Shown: piece after piece, positions 5,871 through 6,660 of the stretch
How positions within the stretch are numbered: position 1 is the first letter of the stretch
Layout: each line of letters starts with the position of its first letter
Made by a program: the position numbers and the translations under genes
NCBI GenBank assembly: GCA_016871475.1
Contig: VHDG01000226.1
Span: 1 to 6,660 of the forward strand
Source: Verrucomicrobiota bacterium
GTDB taxonomy: Bacteria > Verrucomicrobiota > Verrucomicrobiia > Limisphaerales > UBA11320
Length of the DNA stretch: 6,660 nucleotides
Reading direction: 5' to 3'
The notes under the pieces: generated by a model
Seen by the model: only the letters and a program-made list of their open reading frames with translations
Told to the model about the DNA's origin: nothing
Database searches by the model: none

Positions 5871-6660
5871 ATGACTACGGCAACTTCCACAGCTGCGCAT
5901 TCCGACTTCGCGGAGACGCCCTTCATCCGAAAGAAGAAACGTTCCGAAACCCTGGCACGTTGGTTCTTCGGCATGATGGCGGCCATGATGATCATCCCGC
6001 TTCTGCTGATCCTTGGATACGTGTTCCTGAAGGGATTGCCGCTGCTCTCCTGGGAGTTTATCACCACCAACCCACGTGGCGGGGGCGTTCGCGGTGGTAT
6101 CTGGTCCGCCTTGGTGGGGACCATCTACATCGTGTTCTTCTCACTCGTCATCTCGGCGCCCATCGGTGTGGCTGCTGCGGTGTATCTCAACGAATACGCC
6201 CGGGAGAACTGGTTCACCCGGGTGGTCAATCTCGCAGTCGTGAATCTTGCAGGGGTGCCCAGCATCGTGCATGGATTGTTCGGCGTCGGCGCTTTCGTTT
6301 ACTTCGCCAACTTCAACGATGGGAAGAAGTCGATCATCGCTGCTGCCCTGACGCTCGCAGTGATGACACTCCCCGTGATCATCGCTTCGACCAAGGAAGC
6401 TCTAGCCAGCGTACCAATCCCTTTCCGTGAAGCATGTTGGAACGTAGGTGCTACTCGATGGCAAACAATCCGCAGCATCGTTCTTCCCAATTCCATCAGC
6501 GGCATCCTAACCGGTGTCATCCTTCAAGTTTCTCGCACAGCCGGCGAAACTGCACCCGTGATGCTCACCGGGGTGACAACTTGGAAGTTGATGGAGTCCA
6601 CCGGACTCTTCCTCTATCACCCCATCAAGGATCAGTGCATGGCGCTGTCGATGCACCTGT
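5871..6660 (+). CDS. pstA: Phosphate ABC transporter permease PstA (3' truncated by window edge)
   Basis: Second channel subunit, partner of PstC. The frame is open from ATG 5871 to the end of the window (263 complete codons, no stop), so the C-terminus lies outside. A charged cytoplasmic N-terminus (FIRKKKRSE, 18-26) precedes membrane segments at about 31-54, 77-105, 117-147, 154-173 and 207-232. PstA hallmarks are NPRGGGVRGGIWSALVGT (67-84), the NLAGVPSIVHGLFG segment (125-138), the EAA loop at 176-206 (EALASVPIPFREACWNVGAT, ending IVLP) and SRTAGETAPVMLTG (221-234). It starts 7 bp after the pstC stop, implying tight co-transcription and perhaps translational coupling. pstB would be expected next but is not in the window. 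Confidence 0.94.
   Translation, partial: MTTATSTAAHSDFAETPFIRKKKRSETLARWFFGMMAAMMIIPLLLILGYVFLKGLPLLSWEFITTNPRGGGVRGGIWSALVGTIYIVFFSLVISAPIGVAAAVYLNEYARENWFTRVVNLAVVNLAGVPSIVHGLFGVGAFVYFANFNDGKKSIIAAALTLAVMTLPVIIASTKEALASVPIPFREACWNVGATRWQTIRSIVLPNSISGILTGVILQVSRTAGETAPVMLTGVTTWKLMESTGLFLYHPIKDQCMALSMHL

Noticed and set aside
5159..6124. Long antisense reading frame (321 codons) over pstC/pstA
   Set aside because: It lies opposite two well-conserved permease genes, its translation is rich in His/Gln/Asp with no family resemblance, and it crosses a gene boundary. It is a by-product of codon bias.

Overview
The window comes from a bacterial chromosome of moderately high GC content. It holds two unrelated gene blocks on the + strand. 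The left block is the 3' part of a type II secretion ATPase gene (gspE) followed by gspF. The right block is a high-affinity phosphate uptake operon: phoU, pstS, pstC and pstA, with pstA cut by the window edge. Family-level sequence character suggests a Verrucomicrobiota-type lineage: a GspF with a Lys/Gly-rich linker, mostly no recognisable Shine-Dalgarno sequences, and phoU placed first in the pst cluster. This taxonomic guess is an inference and is only moderately supported.

Layout: 1-1367 is gspE, open at the 5' edge. 1381-2682 is gspF, 13 bp downstream. 2683-2876 is the only sizeable intergenic region. It contains a strong intrinsic terminator (2708-2750), a run of nine G (2795-2803), and four GT(A/C)AC half-sites arranged as two pairs. 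Each pair has an exact 11-bp period, and the two pairs are 33 bp apart, so all four are in the same phase. They resemble PhoB/Pho-box direct repeats. Then follow phoU (2877-3974), pstS (3996-4931), pstC (4970-5863) and pstA (5871 to the edge), with gaps of 21, 38 and 7 bp. No pstB, phoB or phoR is visible; pstB may lie beyond the right edge.

Functionally, PstS is a lipoprotein that binds phosphate outside the cytoplasmic membrane, and PstC and PstA form the membrane channel of the ABC importer. PhoU normally links Pst transport status to the PhoR/PhoB two-component system. The most notable point is that this PhoU is a fusion. A complete two-repeat PhoU module (about residues 1-215) is followed in frame by an arsenate reductase/low-molecular-weight phosphatase-like domain (about 224-365). 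In that domain the nucleophilic Cys of the CX5R loop is Asp231, and both other redox cysteines of thioredoxin-coupled ArsC are also replaced (Leu303, Ala310). The domain therefore looks like a catalytically dead module kept for binding, sensing or assembly inside the phosphate-signalling protein.
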